NCBI RefSeq assembly: GCF_009907385.1
Contig: NZ_JAAATR010000056.1
Coordinates: 1-64,000, forward strand
DNA: 64,000 nt
From: Atlantibacter hermannii
GTDB lineage: Bacteria > Pseudomonadota > Gammaproteobacteria > Enterobacterales > Enterobacteriaceae
Reading direction: 5' to 3'
Position 1 is the stretch's first letter. Each line of letters opens with the position of its first letter. Of this stretch, positions 9,144 through 20,692 are shown piece after piece. A model generated the notes under the pieces. That model ran no database searches and was not told the DNA's origin. It saw only the letters and a list, made by a program, of their open reading frames with translations. The position numbers and the translations under genes were made by a program.

Positions 9144-10427
9144 TTATTCTCCTTTCTGCCAGTCGATATGCCAGCATGCATGATCCTGAGCCTGCCCCTG
9201 ACGCGTAACGAAAATGCCTGGAGCGGCAATTAATTGCTCACCGTAAAACAGCAGCGGCGTGGTATCGCGTCGCCAGGGCGGCACGGACAGCTCCTGCCAC
9301 AACTTCTTAAGGCTTCGGCTGCGCTCGCGCCCGACGATGTGCCAGTTGCCAGGCGCATGAAAGCGCACCGAAACCTGTTCATCCTGCTCTGGAGCCCGAA
9401 CAGCATAGCCTGTCTGCGCCACGCGTAATATCCCTAATTCGAGTGGGAGCTTTAACGGCGCATAGGGCGACGGCCAGGCAATCACCTGTTTTCCCGGCAC
9501 GGCCTGACGTGCGATCCACCATAGCTTCCCTTGATAGCGCCGCACGTCATACGCGCCGATTTGCAGGCGCGGCGCAGCGTCTTCCCGGCTCAGCGCGACT
9601 TCCTGCCAGATCCGTTCCAGCATGGCGCGCGACGGCGGCGGCGCATCCAGTTGGGTGAGCCAGCGGCGCAATAGCGCATTGCGGCGGATTTGGCTTATCT
9701 CATGCAAAGGCGCAATTGTCAGGCTACCCTCCGGCGTCACCAGCGAGGCCAGTTCGTCAGTTAACAGTTCATCCAGCAGGGCTTCCTGCTCGCCGCACAG
9801 CGCCGCGCTGCGGGCAACGCTACGGGCAAAGTGCGGCCAGCGGGCCTGAAGCAGCGGCAGAACGCGCAGGCGCAGGAAGTTACGATCGTAGCGATCGTCC
9901 TGATTGCTGTCGTCGTCGATCCACGCAAGCTGGTGCGCATTAGCATAGGCTTCAAGCGCTTCACGAGAGGTATTTAAAAGCGGGCGAACCAGAACATTAT
10001 CCCCAAACGGCAGGGTTTTCGGCATCGCCGCCAGACCTGCAGGCCCGCTGCCGCGCTTGAGCGCCAGCAGCACCGTTTCGCACTGATCGTCGAGATGCTG
10101 CGCCGTGACCAGCGCCTCGTCCGGCTGGATTATCTGCGCAAAAGCGGCATAGCGCGCGGAACGAGCCTGCGCCTCAATACCCGATCCATCGTTTGGCAAG
10201 CTAACGCGAATAACCTCCAGCGGCACTGTCCAGCGCTCGCAAATCGCCTGGCAATGCGTCACCCACTCATCGGCAAAGGCGCTAATACCGTGATGAATAT
10301 GCACGGCCCGCAGCTGGAGATCGTGCTGCTGGCGCAGATCCGCCAGTTGGTGCAGCAGCACGGTGGAATCCAGCCCGCCGCTGAACGCCAGCAGCACTTT
10401 GCGATAGTGACTATCCCACTGGATCAT
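9144..10427 (-). CDS. tilS: tRNA(Ile)-lysidine synthase
   Basis: Converts the wobble cytidine of the minor isoleucine tRNA (CAU anticodon) to lysidine using ATP and lysine, which changes its identity from Met to Ile. The 427 residues have the PP-loop ATP motif AFSGGLDS (14-21), then the TilS substrate-binding domain (from about 245) and the C-terminal domain. It is more divergent from E. coli than most neighbours but complete. Its start overlaps the yaeR stop (ATGA), and the cytochrome c gene follows after 2 bases. Confidence 0.96.
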   Translation of the reverse strand: MIQWDSHYRKVLLAFSGGLDSTVLLHQLADLRQQHDLQLRAVHIHHGISAFADEWVTHCQAICERWTVPLEVIRVSLPNDGSGIEAQARSARYAAFAQIIQPDEALVTAQHLDDQCETVLLALKRGSGPAGLAAMPKTLPFGDNVLVRPLLNTSREALEAYANAHQLAWIDDDSNQDDRYDRNFLRLRVLPLLQARWPHFARSVARSAALCGEQEALLDELLTDELASLVTPEGSLTIAPLHEISQIRRNALLRRWLTQLDAPPPSRAMLERIWQEVALSREDAAPRLQIGAYDVRRYQGKLWWIARQAVPGKQVIAWPSPYAPLKLPLELGILRVAQTGYAVRAPEQDEQVSVRFHAPGNWHIVGRERSRSLKKLWQELSVPPWRRDTTPLLFYGEQLIAAPGIFVTRQGQAQDHACWHIDWQKGE

Positions 10428-10813
10428 TCCTCATACAGCTCCAGCGGCAATCCATCGGGATCGTTAAAAAAGGTGAAGCGCTTATCGGTGTAAGGATCGA
10501 CGCGGATCGGCTCGCAGGGAACGCCCTGCTGTTCCAGATGCGCCACCGCGTTATCCAGATCCGCCACGCTGAAGGCCAGATGGCGCAGCCCGCAGGCTTC
10601 CGGGCGGCCTGGCCGCCTGGGAGGGAACGGGAACGAAAACAGTTCGATGACGTATTGCCCGTTCAGCGCCAAATCCCCTTTCCAGGAATCCCGCGCTTCG
10701 CGATAGGTTTCGAACTGGAGAGTGAACCCCAGAATATCGCAGTAAAACGCCTTACTGCGCGCATAATCAGTCGCGATAATAGCGATGTGATGAACCTTTT
10801 TTAAACCCAGCAT
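10424..10813 (-). CDS. gloA2: VOC (glyoxalase/dioxygenase-superfamily) protein YaeR
   Basis: Single-domain vicinal-oxygen-chelate protein of 129 residues, related to lactoylglutathione lyase; its substrate is not established. Paired beta-alpha-beta-beta-beta modules carry the expected metal ligands in KVHHIAI near the N-terminus, GLRHLAFSV in the middle and PLELYEE at the C-terminus. It lies between ldcC and tilS and overlaps tilS by four bases, as in E. coli. Confidence 0.92.
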   Translation of the reverse strand: MLGLKKVHHIAIIATDYARSKAFYCDILGFTLQFETYREARDSWKGDLALNGQYVIELFSFPFPPRRPGRPEACGLRHLAFSVADLDNAVAHLEQQGVPCEPIRVDPYTDKRFTFFNDPDGLPLELYEE

Positions 10814-10850
10814 ACATTCTCCTTGTTGGCGTTAAGCCTTCGCGCCATCG

Positions 10851-12986
10851 CTACTGTTTTAAAACTCTGACCCGGTAAATGCCATCTTCGCCGAGCTTCG
10901 CGCCATGAATATCGGTTTCGAAACCCGGATAATGGCGGCCAATCGAGCAAAGCATCAGCAGAAAATCGAGCACCGCGCGGCTTTCCTGCGTCACCCGCTC
11001 ACCAGGCATCACCAGCGGTACGCCGGGAGGATACGGCAGGATCATGTTGGCGGAAACCCGATTAATCAGATTATCCAGCTCCACGGTTTCGATATTGCCT
11101 TTCACCTGCTGCTGATACATCTGATGCGGCGTAAGCTGCATTTCCGGCAGGACATCGAACGCCCTGAGCATCAGTTGCGGCAGGTCGTGCTGTTTGATCA
11201 GCCGATGAATGCCCTGCGCCAGATCCTGAATACGCATATTGCGGTAAAAGTCCGGATCTTCAGCATACAGATCCGGCAGCATGTTTTTCACCCGCAGGTT
11301 TAAATCGTAGGCGCGTTTGAATTCCATCAGCCCACGCAGCAGCCCCATGGCGCGGGTTTTGTCGATGCCGATGCTGAACAGAAACAGCAGATTGTACGGG
11401 CCGGTTTTCTCCACCACCACGCCGCGTTCATCGAGAAACTTCGCGACCAGCGCAGCAGGAATGCCCTCTTCCGCCATATTGCCGTGTTCATCCATGCCCG
11501 GCGTCAGGATGGTGACTTTCACCGGATCGAGGAACATATGGTTTTCATCGGCATGGGTAAAACCGTGCCAGTCTTCGCCGGGGGCAATCGGCCAGCAGTC
11601 CGCTTCTTCAATCGCCTCGGGCTGCCAGATATCGTAAAACCAGCCGTCGGCCTCTTCACGCAGCCGCTGGACTTCTTTACGGAAATGCAGCGCGCGCTCC
11701 ACCGATCGGTTGATCAAGCGCTTACCCGGATTACCGCGCAGCATCGCCGCCGCGGTTTCAATGGACGCCACCAGCGGATAGCTCGGCGAGGTAGTGGTAT
11801 GCATCATATAGGCTTCGTTGAAGGTTTCTTCGTCGTAGTCGCCTTTAATATGGATCAGCGCGGCCTGGGAAAAGGCCGCCAGCATTTTGTGGGTCGACTG
11901 GGTTTCGAAGATCACTTTGCCCGGCGTGCGTTCGCCGCTCATACCGCCCTTGCCGCTATAGATGGGATGAAAATGGGTATAGGGCACCCAGGCGGAATCA
12001 AAATGAATCGACGGCACCTCGAGAGTCTGTTTGATCCAGTTGGTGTTATACAGCAGGCCATCGTAGGTGGAGTTGGTGATCACCGCGTGAACCGGCCACT
12101 GGGCGTCAGGCGTCTCACGCACTTTTTGGGCGATAGCATCGCGGGAAAATTCCCGCTTCGGAATGCCGCCGAGAATGCCCAGCGCGTTACGCGTCGGCTT
12201 CATCCACAGGGGGACAATGTCGCTCATCATCAGCAGGTGGGTCAGGGATTTATGGCAGTTGCGATCCACCAGCATAGTACTGCCGGACGGCGCGGCGTAC
12301 ATGCCGACAACTTTATTCGAGGTAGAGGTGCCGTTGGTCACCATATAGCTTTGTTCAGCGCCAAAGGTGCGGGCCACGTACTCTTCGGCCTCCAGATGCG
12401 GGCCGGTATGGTCAAGTAGCGACCCCAGTTCGGTCACTGAAATAGACACGTCGGATTTGAGCGTGTTGCCGCCAAAGAAATCGTAAAACAGGCAGCCCAC
12501 CGGGCTTTTTTGGTAAGCCGTCCCGGCCATGTGCCCCGGAGTACAGAAAGTATATTTCCCCTCGTGGACATATTTGAACAGCGCCCGGGTAAACGGCGGC
12601 GTAATGTTATCGATATATTCATCGGTGTACTGACGAATACGCTGGCCAATATCCTCAGCGGCGCCCAGACCATACTCAAAAAACCAAATCGCCATGCGCA
12701 TCTCATGCGCGCTGACGTCCATGGTTGAGTGAGTATTGATAAAGGCGTACAGCGGCAGATATTCATTAAGCTGATTAATATCGCTGCACAACTCGATACC
12801 GTGCTCGTCCCAGTCGAAAACCACTCCGCAAATACGCGGGTTATGTTCAATCAGCTTCAGGAGATCGAGATTGTTCTTTGGCCAGATTAACTGAAAGCCC
12901 TGTCCTTGCAGCGCCTGTGCCAGTTCCTGCATCGGCTCGTCTTTATAGAAGACCCCCTGCGGCCCCATGATGGCAATAATATTCAA
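10851..12986 (-). CDS. ldcC: Constitutive lysine decarboxylase
   Basis: PLP-dependent enzyme that turns lysine into cadaverine and CO2. The wing domain, PLP core with THKMLAAFSQ (the lysine holds PLP, near residue 367) and C-terminal domain are intact over 711 residues, close to the 713 of LdcC. It is placed as ldcC rather than inducible cadA by its position beside accA. The start is chosen as TTG: AGGAGG lies 6 bases before it, while a GTG one codon earlier is too close to that site. Confidence 0.95.
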   Translation of the reverse strand: MNIIAIMGPQGVFYKDEPMQELAQALQGQGFQLIWPKNNLDLLKLIEHNPRICGVVFDWDEHGIELCSDINQLNEYLPLYAFINTHSTMDVSAHEMRMAIWFFEYGLGAAEDIGQRIRQYTDEYIDNITPPFTRALFKYVHEGKYTFCTPGHMAGTAYQKSPVGCLFYDFFGGNTLKSDVSISVTELGSLLDHTGPHLEAEEYVARTFGAEQSYMVTNGTSTSNKVVGMYAAPSGSTMLVDRNCHKSLTHLLMMSDIVPLWMKPTRNALGILGGIPKREFSRDAIAQKVRETPDAQWPVHAVITNSTYDGLLYNTNWIKQTLEVPSIHFDSAWVPYTHFHPIYSGKGGMSGERTPGKVIFETQSTHKMLAAFSQAALIHIKGDYDEETFNEAYMMHTTTSPSYPLVASIETAAAMLRGNPGKRLINRSVERALHFRKEVQRLREEADGWFYDIWQPEAIEEADCWPIAPGEDWHGFTHADENHMFLDPVKVTILTPGMDEHGNMAEEGIPAALVAKFLDERGVVVEKTGPYNLLFLFSIGIDKTRAMGLLRGLMEFKRAYDLNLRVKNMLPDLYAEDPDFYRNMRIQDLAQGIHRLIKQHDLPQLMLRAFDVLPEMQLTPHQMYQQQVKGNIETVELDNLINRVSANMILPYPPGVPLVMPGERVTQESRAVLDFLLMLCSIGRHYPGFETDIHGAKLGEDGIYRVRVLKQ

Positions 12987-13054
12987 CACTCACCTCCTGG
13001 CAAAAAATTCATCCTTAAGCATAGTTTACGCATCCTGTCCGCCAGGCGGCGAAT

Positions 13055-13083
13055 AAAAAAAGGGCCGCTTACGCGACCCTTTT
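13055..13083 (-). terminator. accA terminator
   Basis: On the minus strand the stem GGGTCGC/GCGGCCC (one T-G pair), loop GTAA, is followed by seven T; outer AAAA/TTTT pairs extend it. It lies 20 bases after the accA stop and should end the large envelope/dnaE message before ldcC. Confidence 0.88.
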
Positions 13084-13103
13084 CAGAATGTGTGACTCGC
13101 CCA

Positions 13104-14063
13104 TCAGGCGTAGCCATAGCTCATCAGACGCTGATAACGACGATCCAGCAGTTCATCTTTGCTCAGTACATCGAGATCCGCCAGATCTGCCAGCAGCTGC
13201 GCTTTGAGGGATCCCGCCATCGCTTCCGGATTACGGTGCGCGCCGCCCAGCGGCTCCGGGATCACGGTATCGATCAGCTTCAGCTCTTTCAGACGCGGCG
13301 CGATAATGCCCATCGCATCGGCGGCAATCGGCGCTTTGTCAGCGCTTTTCCACAGAATAGACGCGCAGCCTTCCGGCGAAATCACCGAATAGGTGCTGTA
13401 TTGCAGCATATTGACTTTGTCGCCCACGCCAATCGCCAGCGCGCCGCCGGAACCGCCTTCACCGATCACGGTGCAGATGACCGGCACTTTCAGGCGCGAC
13501 ATTTCACGCAGGTTGCGCGCGATAGCCTCGGACTGGCCGCGCTCTTCCGCGCCCACGCCCGGATACGCGCCCGGGGTGTCGATGAAGGTGATAATCGGCA
13601 TGTTAAACCGTTCAGCCATTTCCATCAGACGCAGCGCTTTGCGGTAGCCTTCCGGCGCCGGCATACCAAAGTTACGACGGATCTTCTCTTTGGTTTCGCG
13701 GCCTTTCTGGTGACCAATGACCATCACCGGCCGATCGTCGAGACGCGCAATGCCGCCGACGATAGCTTTGTCATCCGCATAGGCGCGATCGCCAGCCAGT
13801 TCGTCGAAATCGTCGAAAGCTAAACGCAGATAATCAAGGGTATAGGGGCGTTGTGGATGGCGCGCCAGCTGCGCAACCTGCCATGCCCCCAGGTCGGCGA
13901 AGATTTTACGCGTCAGTTCTACGCTTTTTTCACGCAGACGATGCACTTCTTCGTCGATGTTAATATCCAGTTTTTCATCCTGACGGCTTACTGCGGTCAG
14001 GGAATCGATTTTCGCTTCCAGCTCGGCAATCGGCTGTTCGAAATCAAGGAAATTCAGACTCAT
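13104..14063 (-). CDS. accA: Acetyl-CoA carboxylase, carboxyltransferase alpha subunit
   Basis: Alpha subunit of the carboxyltransferase half of acetyl-CoA carboxylase, which makes malonyl-CoA, the first committed step of fatty-acid synthesis. The 319 residues match E. coli AccA in length; the crotonase-fold segment with [15 protein letters not shown] forms the active-site region shared with AccD. It is the last gene of the bamA-to-accA run and is placed directly after dnaE with a 12-base gap. Confidence 0.98.
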   Translation of the reverse strand: MSLNFLDFEQPIAELEAKIDSLTAVSRQDEKLDINIDEEVHRLREKSVELTRKIFADLGAWQVAQLARHPQRPYTLDYLRLAFDDFDELAGDRAYADDKAIVGGIARLDDRPVMVIGHQKGRETKEKIRRNFGMPAPEGYRKALRLMEMAERFNMPIITFIDTPGAYPGVGAEERGQSEAIARNLREMSRLKVPVICTVIGEGGSGGALAIGVGDKVNMLQYSTYSVISPEGCASILWKSADKAPIAADAMGIIAPRLKELKLIDTVIPEPLGGAHRNPEAMAGSLKAQLLADLADLDVLSKDELLDRRYQRLMSYGYA

Positions 14064-14075
14064 AATATTCCTGTA

Positions 14076-17000
14076 TTAGTCAAACTCCAGTTCCACCTGC
14101 TCCGAACCTATCAGGCCACGCAGATCGTTAAGTAAACGATCGCTCGGAGAGACACGCCACGTTGCGCCAAAACGCAACCTCGCGCGCGCATCCGCCCTCT
14201 GATAGTAGAGATGTACTGGAATGGTTCCCGAACGATGGGGTTCCAGAGACTGACGGAGTCGGTTTAAAAGCTGGTCATCAATTTGCCTGTCCGTCAGCGA
14301 GATAGCAAGCCCACGCGCATACTTTTCGCGGGCGTCTGCAATGTCCATCACTTCGCGAGCGGTCATTTTAAGGCCTCCGCTGAAGTCATCAAAGCTGACC
14401 TGTCCGCTGACGATTAGGATCCGGTCTTGTTCCAGCAGATGCTGGTATTTCTCCAGCGCATCGGTGAATAACATCACCTCAAGACGCCCGGAGCGGTCAT
14501 CCAGGGTACAGATGCCGATACGATTGCCGCGCTTGGTGACCATAACCCGCGAAGCAATCACAAGCCCCGCAGCCGTGATAACTTTACCACGCTCTGTCGG
14601 GTGCATATCTTTGAGACGCATGCCGCCGACATAGCGTTCGATCTCTTTCAGGTACTGGTTGATGGGGTGCCCGGTCAGGTAAAGCCCCAGGGTTTCCCGC
14701 TCGCCGTCCAGTACGGTCTGCTCAGGCCATGGCTGGCAGTTGGCGTAAGACTTTTCAATCTGTTCCGGCTCTTCCGCCAGTACGCCAAACATATCCGCCT
14801 GGCCGATGGCTTCGGCTTTCGCGTGCTGATCCGCCGCTTTTAGCGCATCGCCCAACGAGTTCATCAGCGCGGCGCGGTGCGGGCCAAGGCGGTCGAACGC
14901 GCCGGACATGATGAGCTTTTCCAGCACCCGGCGGTTGAGCTTTTTGGTATCGGTGCGCGCGCAGAGATCAAACAGCTCGCGGAAATATCCGTCTTTATTA
15001 CGCGCCTCGATAATGGCCTCAATCGGCCCCTCGCCCACGCCTTTAATCGCGCCAATGCCGTAAACAATCTCCCCGTCATCATTCACGTGGAAATGATACA
15101 GCCCGGAGTTAATGTCCGGCGGCAGGATTTTTAGCCCCATGCGCCAGCACTCATCCACCAGCCCAACCACTTTGTCAGTGTTATCCATATCCGCCGTCAT
15201 TACCGCCGCCATAAACTCCGCCGGGTAATGCGCCTTCAGCCAAAGCGTTTGGTAGGATACCAGAGCATAGGCCGCCGAGTGCGATTTGTTAAATCCATAA
15301 CCCGCGAATTTCTCCACCAGGTCGAAGATTTTCATCGCCAGTTCGCCGTCGACGCCGTTATTTTTCGCGCCCTCTTCAAACACCGAACGCTGTTTGGCCA
15401 TCTCTTCAGGCTTCTTTTTACCCATGGCGCGGCGCAGCATATCCGCGCCGCCGAGGGTATAGCCCGAGAGCACCTGGGCAATCTGCATCACCTGTTCCTG
15501 ATACAGGATGATGCCGTAGGTCGGCTCCAGTACCGGTTTCAGGCTCTCATGCTGCCACTGGATATCCGGATAGGAGATCGCTTCGCGCCCATGCTTACGG
15601 TCGATAAAGTTATCAACCATGCCCGACTGTAGCGGTCCCGGTCGGAACAGCGCCACCAGTGCGATCATGTCTTCGAAGCAGTCCGGCTGCAGGCGTTTAA
15701 TCAGATCCTTCATGCCGCGCGATTCAAGCTGGAATACCGCGGTGGTTTCCGAGCGTTGCAGCATATCGAAGCTTTTCTTGTCATCCAGCGGAATAGCGGC
15801 GATGTCGATAGGCTCCAGCCCCTGCTTCGCCCGCCGCGGGTTGATCATCTTCAACGCCCAGTCGATGATGGTCAGCGTACGCAGCCCCAGGAAGTCAAAC
15901 TTCACCAGGCCCGCGTATTCCACGTCGTTTTTATCAAACTGGGTGACCGGGTGCTGGCCCATTTCGTCGCAGTACAGCGGGGCGAAGTCGGTAATTTTGG
16001 TTGGCGCTATCACCACGCCGCCCGCGTGCTTACCGGCGTTACGGGTGACCCCTTCCAGTTTACGCGCCATGTCGATCAGCGCCCGGACCTCTTCATCGGC
16101 CTCATAAATTTCAGGCAGCTGCGGTTCGGCTTCGAATGCCTTCGCCAGCGTCATGCCCGGATCGGGCGGCACCAGCTTGGAAATGCGGTCAACGAAGCCG
16201 TAAGGATGGCCCAGTACGCGGCCCACGTCGCGGATCACCGCTTTCGCGGCCATGGTTCCGAAGGTAATAATCTGCGAAACCGCCTCGCGCCCGTACATCT
16301 CCGCTACGTGATCGATAACCCGATCGCGCTTCTCCATACAGAAGTCGACGTCGAAGTCGGGCATCGACACACGCTCCGGGTTCAGGAAGCGTTCAAACAG
16401 CAAGTCGAATTCCAGCGGATCGAGGTCGGTGATTTTCAGGGCGTAGGCCACCAGCGAACCCGCGCCGGAGCCACGGCCTGGGCCTACCGGCACGCCGTTA
16501 TCTTTCGACCACTGGATAAACTCCATCACGATCAGGAAGTAGCCCGGGAACCCCATCTGGTTGATAACCTGAAGTTCGATATCCAGACGCTCATCGTATT
16601 CCGGTCGGCGCTTCGCCCGTTCTTCCGGATCCGGGAACAAAAACGCCAGACGCTCCTCCAGCCCCTCTTTTGACTTCGCCACCAGGAAATCCTCGGTGGT
16701 CATATCGCCGGTGGGGAACTGCGGCAGGAAATACTCGCCGAGGCGTACCGTCACGTTACAGCGGCGGGCAATCTCAACGCTGTTTTCAAGCGCTTCCGGG
16801 ATATCCGCGAACAGCTCGCACATTTCCTCTTCGCTGCGCATGTACTGCTGCGTCGAGTAGTTGCGCGGGCGCTTAGGGTCGTCCAGGGTAAAGCCGTCAT
16901 GAATGGCAACGCGGATTTCGTGGGCATCAAAATCGCCGGCATCGATAAAGCGCACGTCGTTGGTGGCGACAACCGGCACCCCCTTCTCTTCCGCGAGCGC

Positions 17001-17558
17001 GACGGCGGCGTGCAGATAACGCTCTTCATCGGCGCGCCCGGTGCGGATCAGCTCCAGATAAAACCGGTCGGCAAAATGTTCCTGATAGAAGCTCAGGCAC
17101 TGATCCACCAGCGCCATATTCCCGCGCAGCAAACTTTTACCGACGTCGCCATTGCGCGCGCCGGAGAGCAGGATCAGCCCGTGATTGAGCTCCGCCAGCC
17201 ATTCGATGTCGATAAACGGCCCTGCCGCCCCATAGCCGCGCTGGTAAGCGCGGGAAATCAGCAGCGTCAGGTTCTGATAGCCGTCATTGTTGGCGGCCAG
17301 TACGGTAATTTCGTTCAGTTCGTCGCCCATAATCGGGTTACGGACGTTGAAATCCGCGCCGATAATCGGCTTCATGCCCGCGCCGTGTGCGCCCCCGTAA
17401 AACTTAACCAGACCACACAGGTTGGTGAAGTCGGTGATCGCCAGCGCAGGCATCCCCAGCGAGGCCGCCTTTTTCACCAGCGGTCCCGTCTTGGCAAGCC
17501 CATCGATCATGGAATAGTCACTGTGCACCCGCAGGTGTACAAAACGAGGTTCAGCCAT
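14076..17558 (-). CDS. dnaE: DNA polymerase III alpha subunit
   Basis: Catalytic polymerase of the replicative DNA polymerase III. The order is an N-terminal PHP domain (1-270, for binding the epsilon proofreader), palm with the catalytic pair in [12 protein letters not shown] (about Asp401 and Asp403), thumb and fingers, tandem helix-hairpin-helix, the beta-clamp-binding motif QADMF (about 920-924), an OB-fold and a tau-binding C-terminus. The 1160-residue length equals E. coli. It follows rnhB after 31 bases. Confidence 0.99.
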   Translation of the reverse strand: MAEPRFVHLRVHSDYSMIDGLAKTGPLVKKAASLGMPALAITDFTNLCGLVKFYGGAHGAGMKPIIGADFNVRNPIMGDELNEITVLAANNDGYQNLTLLISRAYQRGYGAAGPFIDIEWLAELNHGLILLSGARNGDVGKSLLRGNMALVDQCLSFYQEHFADRFYLELIRTGRADEERYLHAAVALAEEKGVPVVATNDVRFIDAGDFDAHEIRVAIHDGFTLDDPKRPRNYSTQQYMRSEEEMCELFADIPEALENSVEIARRCNVTVRLGEYFLPQFPTGDMTTEDFLVAKSKEGLEERLAFLFPDPEERAKRRPEYDERLDIELQVINQMGFPGYFLIVMEFIQWSKDNGVPVGPGRGSGAGSLVAYALKITDLDPLEFDLLFERFLNPERVSMPDFDVDFCMEKRDRVIDHVAEMYGREAVSQIITFGTMAAKAVIRDVGRVLGHPYGFVDRISKLVPPDPGMTLAKAFEAEPQLPEIYEADEEVRALIDMARKLEGVTRNAGKHAGGVVIAPTKITDFAPLYCDEMGQHPVTQFDKNDVEYAGLVKFDFLGLRTLTIIDWALKMINPRRAKQGLEPIDIAAIPLDDKKSFDMLQRSETTAVFQLESRGMKDLIKRLQPDCFEDMIALVALFRPGPLQSGMVDNFIDRKHGREAISYPDIQWQHESLKPVLEPTYGIILYQEQVMQIAQVLSGYTLGGADMLRRAMGKKKPEEMAKQRSVFEEGAKNNGVDGELAMKIFDLVEKFAGYGFNKSHSAAYALVSYQTLWLKAHYPAEFMAAVMTADMDNTDKVVGLVDECWRMGLKILPPDINSGLYHFHVNDDGEIVYGIGAIKGVGEGPIEAIIEARNKDGYFRELFDLCARTDTKKLNRRVLEKLIMSGAFDRLGPHRAALMNSLGDALKAADQHAKAEAIGQADMFGVLAEEPEQIEKSYANCQPWPEQTVLDGERETLGLYLTGHPINQYLKEIERYVGGMRLKDMHPTERGKVITAAGLVIASRVMVTKRGNRIGICTLDDRSGRLEVMLFTDALEKYQHLLEQDRILIVSGQVSFDDFSGGLKMTAREVMDIADAREKYARGLAISLTDRQIDDQLLNRLRQSLEPHRSGTIPVHLYYQRADARARLRFGATWRVSPSDRLLNDLRGLIGSEQVELEFD

Positions 17559-17589
17559 CTCAGTATCCGAATAACTCTGTGCGTGGTGC

Positions 17590-18186
17590 TTAAGACACCA
17601 GATTGAGAGCGCGTTTCACCGGCGCGAAACTGCGGCGGTGAAATTCTGTCGCGCCGTGCTCAGCCAGCCTTTCCAGATGGAAGGCGGTAGGATAGCCCTT
17701 GTGTTGAGCAAAACCGTATTGCGGGAAGCTGATGTCCAGCGCCGTCATTTCCGCATCGCGCGTAACTTTGGCAAGTATTGATGCTGCGCTGATTTCCGCC
17801 ACCCGGCTATCGCCCTTGACCACCGCCAGGGACGGCATCGGCAATGGCGGGCAGCGGTTTCCGTCGATCAACACATATTCCGGCGTCACCGAAAGCCCGG
17901 CAACCGCGCGCTGCATCGCCAGCATGGTGGCGTGCAGAATATTCAGCTCGTCGATTTCGTGCGGCTCCGCCCGGCCCAGGCTCCAGCACAGCGCTTTTTC
18001 AGTGATTTCATCGAACAGCGCCAGGCGGCGCTTTTCCGATAATTTTTTGGAATCGGCAAGACCCGGGATTGGACGGCTGGGATCTAAAATCACCGCCGCC
18101 GTGACCACTGCGCCCACCAGCGGGCCGCGGCCCACTTCGTCGACGCCCGCGACCAGATGGGTGTGCGGATAGATAAATTCGATCAT
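17590..18186 (-). CDS. rnhB: Ribonuclease HII
   Basis: Removes single ribonucleotides misincorporated in DNA by cutting on their 5' side. The type 2 RNase H motif [13 protein letters not shown] is at the N-terminus (Asp16, Glu17), with a further acidic site in [10 protein letters not shown]. The length of 198 equals E. coli. Its start overlaps the lpxB stop by 4 bases (ATGA), so it is translated with the lipid A genes. Confidence 0.98.
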   Translation of the reverse strand: MIEFIYPHTHLVAGVDEVGRGPLVGAVVTAAVILDPSRPIPGLADSKKLSEKRRLALFDEITEKALCWSLGRAEPHEIDELNILHATMLAMQRAVAGLSVTPEYVLIDGNRCPPLPMPSLAVVKGDSRVAEISAASILAKVTRDAEMTALDISFPQYGFAQHKGYPTAFHLERLAEHGATEFHRRSFAPVKRALNLVS

Positions 18187-19331
18187 TGCGCTAACTCCAG
18201 TACCGCATCCGCCGCCTGCTCGTCAGCATTGCAGCGAATTTGCTGATGCAACTGGCGGAAGGTTTCATGCATCTGTTCACTCTTCGCGCCACGATCTAAC
18301 AGCGGCAGCAATGCGGCGTACAGGTTCTGAGGGGTGCATTCATCCTGAAGCAGTTCTTTAACCAGTTCGCGTCGCGCCAGTAGATTCGGCAGCGAGACAT
18401 AATCGGTTTTGACCAGGCGCTTCGCCAGCCAGAAGGTGAACGGCTTCATGCGATAGCCAACCACCATCGGGCACTTCGCCAGCATACACTCCAGCGCGGC
18501 GGTGCCTGACGCCAGCAGCGCGGCATCGCTGGCGATCATCGCTTCGCGCCCCATGCCGTCCAGCAGGTGGACAGGCATGCCCGGCGCCACGTCCTGCTTA
18601 ATCTTTTCAAACTGCTCGCGACGCTTCGCATTCACCAGCGGCACCACCACCTGCAAATCGGGGAAGCGTTCGCGCAACAGCAACGCAGTTTTCAGGAAGT
18701 CGGCGCTAAGCATTTCGACTTCCGCACCGCGGCTACCGGGTAACAAAGCCAGGCAGTGCGCATCCTGAGGAATGCCGAGCGTTGCTCTGGCCGCCTGCTT
18801 ATCCGGATCCAGCGGCATCGCATCGGCCATGGTGTGGCCGATAAATCGACACGGAACATTGAATCGATCGTAAAACGCTTTTTCGAAAGGCAGAAACGCC
18901 AGCACCAGGTCGGTGGCTCTGCCGATTTTGAAAACCCGTTTTTGACGCCACGCCCACACTGACGGGCTGACGTAATGAATTGTTTTGATGCCCTGTTTTT
19001 TCAGGTTGCCTTCGAGGGTAATGTTGAAATCCGGCGCATCGATGCCGACAAACACGTCAGGCTTAAGCTCGGTGAAACGGCGGGTGAGATCGGCGCGAAT
19101 ATGCAGCAGGCGGCTAAGGCGGCCCAGCACTTCAACTACCCCCATCACGGCCAGCTCTTCCATTTCGTACCAGGCTTCGCAGCCTTCTGCCTGCATACGC
19201 GGCCCGGCGACGCCCACAAAGCGCGCGTCCGGGATGCGCGCTTTTAACGCGCGGATCAGGCCAGCACCAAGAATATCGCCGGAGGTTTCTCCGGCGACGA
19301 GGGCAATCGTTAAGGGTCGTTTTTCAGCCAT
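18183..19331 (-). CDS. lpxB: Lipid A disaccharide synthase
   Basis: Family GT19 glycosyltransferase that joins UDP-2,3-diacylglucosamine to lipid X, giving the beta-1,6 disaccharide of lipid A at the inner face of the inner membrane. Recognisable family stretches are [15 protein letters not shown] at the N-terminus and [13 protein letters not shown] in the second Rossmann domain. The length is 382, as in E. coli. The start shares one base with the lpxA stop, and the end overlaps rnhB. Confidence 0.98.
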   Translation of the reverse strand: MAEKRPLTIALVAGETSGDILGAGLIRALKARIPDARFVGVAGPRMQAEGCEAWYEMEELAVMGVVEVLGRLSRLLHIRADLTRRFTELKPDVFVGIDAPDFNITLEGNLKKQGIKTIHYVSPSVWAWRQKRVFKIGRATDLVLAFLPFEKAFYDRFNVPCRFIGHTMADAMPLDPDKQAARATLGIPQDAHCLALLPGSRGAEVEMLSADFLKTALLLRERFPDLQVVVPLVNAKRREQFEKIKQDVAPGMPVHLLDGMGREAMIASDAALLASGTAALECMLAKCPMVVGYRMKPFTFWLAKRLVKTDYVSLPNLLARRELVKELLQDECTPQNLYAALLPLLDRGAKSEQMHETFRQLHQQIRCNADEQAADAVLELAQ

Positions 19332-20119
19332 TAACGAATCAGACCGCGCGTTGAACGTTCAAAGAACTCGGTGAACGCCTGCACTTCGGGATGTTGTTCC
19401 GCCAGCGCAGCGATTTCCGGTTTTGCTTCATCCAGCGTTTTGCCGCTGCGGTACAGCAGTTTATACGCGTTGCGGATCGCGATGATCGCTTCACGGCTAA
19501 AGCCGCGGCGCTTCAGCCCTTCGATGTTGACGCCAAACGGCGTCGCATGGTTACCCTGGGCAATCACATACGGCGGAACGTCCTGCGCGACGCCGGAACA
19601 GCCGCCGACCATCACGTGGGCGCCAATGATGCAAAACTGATGTACTGCGGTCATGCCGCCGATAATGGCGAAATCGCCCAACGATACGTGCCCGGCCAGC
19701 GTCGCGTTGTTGGCCAGGATGCAGCGGTCGCCCACGGTGCAATCATGCGCAACGTGCGCGTTGATCATCAGCAGGTTATCGCTACCTACCTTTGTCAGGC
19801 CGCCGCCTTGCTCGGTTCCACGATGAATGGTGACGCTTTCGCGGATGCGGTTACGGTCGCCGATCTCCACACGGGTTGGTTCGCCAGCGTATTTTAGATC
19901 CTGGTTTACTTCGCCAATGGATGCGAACTGATAGATCTCATTATCACGGCCAATTTTGGTATGGCCGTTAACGACGACATGAGACTTCAGAACAGTACCT
20001 TCACCGATCTCAACATGTGGACCGACGATGCAAAACGGACCAATGTGAACGTTAGCGCCGAGAACGGCACCGTCTTCCACAATGGCAGAGGGATGAACAA
20101 AGGCAGTTTTATCAATCAC
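19331..20119 (-). CDS. lpxA: UDP-N-acetylglucosamine acyltransferase
   Basis: First enzyme of lipid A synthesis; transfers R-3-hydroxymyristate from acyl carrier protein to UDP-GlcNAc. The N-terminal two thirds is a left-handed beta helix of hexapeptide repeats; the catalytic histidine near 125 lies in [10 protein letters not shown]. The length is 262 as in E. coli. The start is GTG, which agrees with the E. coli gene as I recall it, and follows the fabZ stop by three bases. Confidence 0.98.
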   Translation of the reverse strand: MIDKTAFVHPSAIVEDGAVLGANVHIGPFCIVGPHVEIGEGTVLKSHVVVNGHTKIGRDNEIYQFASIGEVNQDLKYAGEPTRVEIGDRNRIRESVTIHRGTEQGGGLTKVGSDNLLMINAHVAHDCTVGDRCILANNATLAGHVSLGDFAIIGGMTAVHQFCIIGAHVMVGGCSGVAQDVPPYVIAQGNHATPFGVNIEGLKRRGFSREAIIAIRNAYKLLYRSGKTLDEAKPEIAALAEQHPEVQAFTEFFERSTRGLIR

Positions 20120-20122
20120 GTA

Positions 20123-20578
20123 TCAGCTCTCCCGGCTGCGCGCGCACATCATCGTCGCTTCGCAGACAACTTTGCCATCGACCAGTGCGACGCCTTTAAA
20201 GCGCGTCAGGCCGCGGCGGGTTTTCTCAAAGGTGACTTCCATAATCATCTGGTCGCCCGGCACTACCGGACGTTTAAAACGTGCTTCATCGATGCCCGCA
20301 AAGTAGTAAAGCTCGCCCGGTTCCAGTTTACCCACGCTTTTGAATGCCAGGATACCGGTGGCCTGCGCCATCGCTTCCAGAATCAGCACACCTGGGAAAA
20401 TCGGTTTACCAGGGAAGTGGCCCTGGAAAAACGGTTCGTTTACCGTAACGTTTTTGACTGCCCGCAGGAAGCGACCTTCTTCAAAATCCAGCACGCGATC
20501 CACTAAAAGGAACGGGAAACGGTGCGGCAGAAGCTCTAAAATCTCTTCGATGTGCAGAGTATGAGTGTCAGTAGTCAA
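20123..20578 (-). CDS. fabZ: (3R)-hydroxymyristoyl-[ACP] dehydratase
   Basis: Dehydrates 3-hydroxyacyl-ACP in fatty-acid elongation and competes with LpxA and LpxD for the same substrate. Hot-dog fold of 151 residues with catalytic His54 and Glu68 in the conserved block [20 protein letters not shown]. The start is TTG with AGGA eight bases before it; this weak start is shared with the E. coli gene and may help balance fatty-acid against lipid A synthesis (inference). Confidence 0.98.
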   Translation of the reverse strand: MTTDTHTLHIEEILELLPHRFPFLLVDRVLDFEEGRFLRAVKNVTVNEPFFQGHFPGKPIFPGVLILEAMAQATGILAFKSVGKLEPGELYYFAGIDEARFKRPVVPGDQMIMEVTFEKTRRGLTRFKGVALVDGKVVCEATMMCARSRES

Positions 20579-20620
20579 GATACTGGTCCTGTCTAAATAT
20601 ACTAAATGGCAATAATAACA

Positions 20621-20655
20621 CGGCCTGCGGCAATCCGGAGAATGCCAACAGGCCG
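20621..20655 (-). other. Intercistronic hairpin between lpxD and fabZ
   Basis: Outer stem CGGCCTG/CAGGCCG (7 bp), a small internal bulge, then inner stem GGCA/TGCC around a 10-base loop. No T-run follows, so it is not a standard terminator. It lies in a 114-base gap inside a run of otherwise tightly packed genes and could be an RNA-processing or stability element. The function is not shown. Confidence 0.6.
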
Positions 20656-20692
20656 CTTAACTTTGTCGTTTGCAGGCGTTAGCCAGAGGGCG

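Noticed and set aside
11484-12419. Open frame of about 310 codons antisense to ldcC
   Set aside because: Shadow of ldcC codon bias; no family resemblance or ribosome site.
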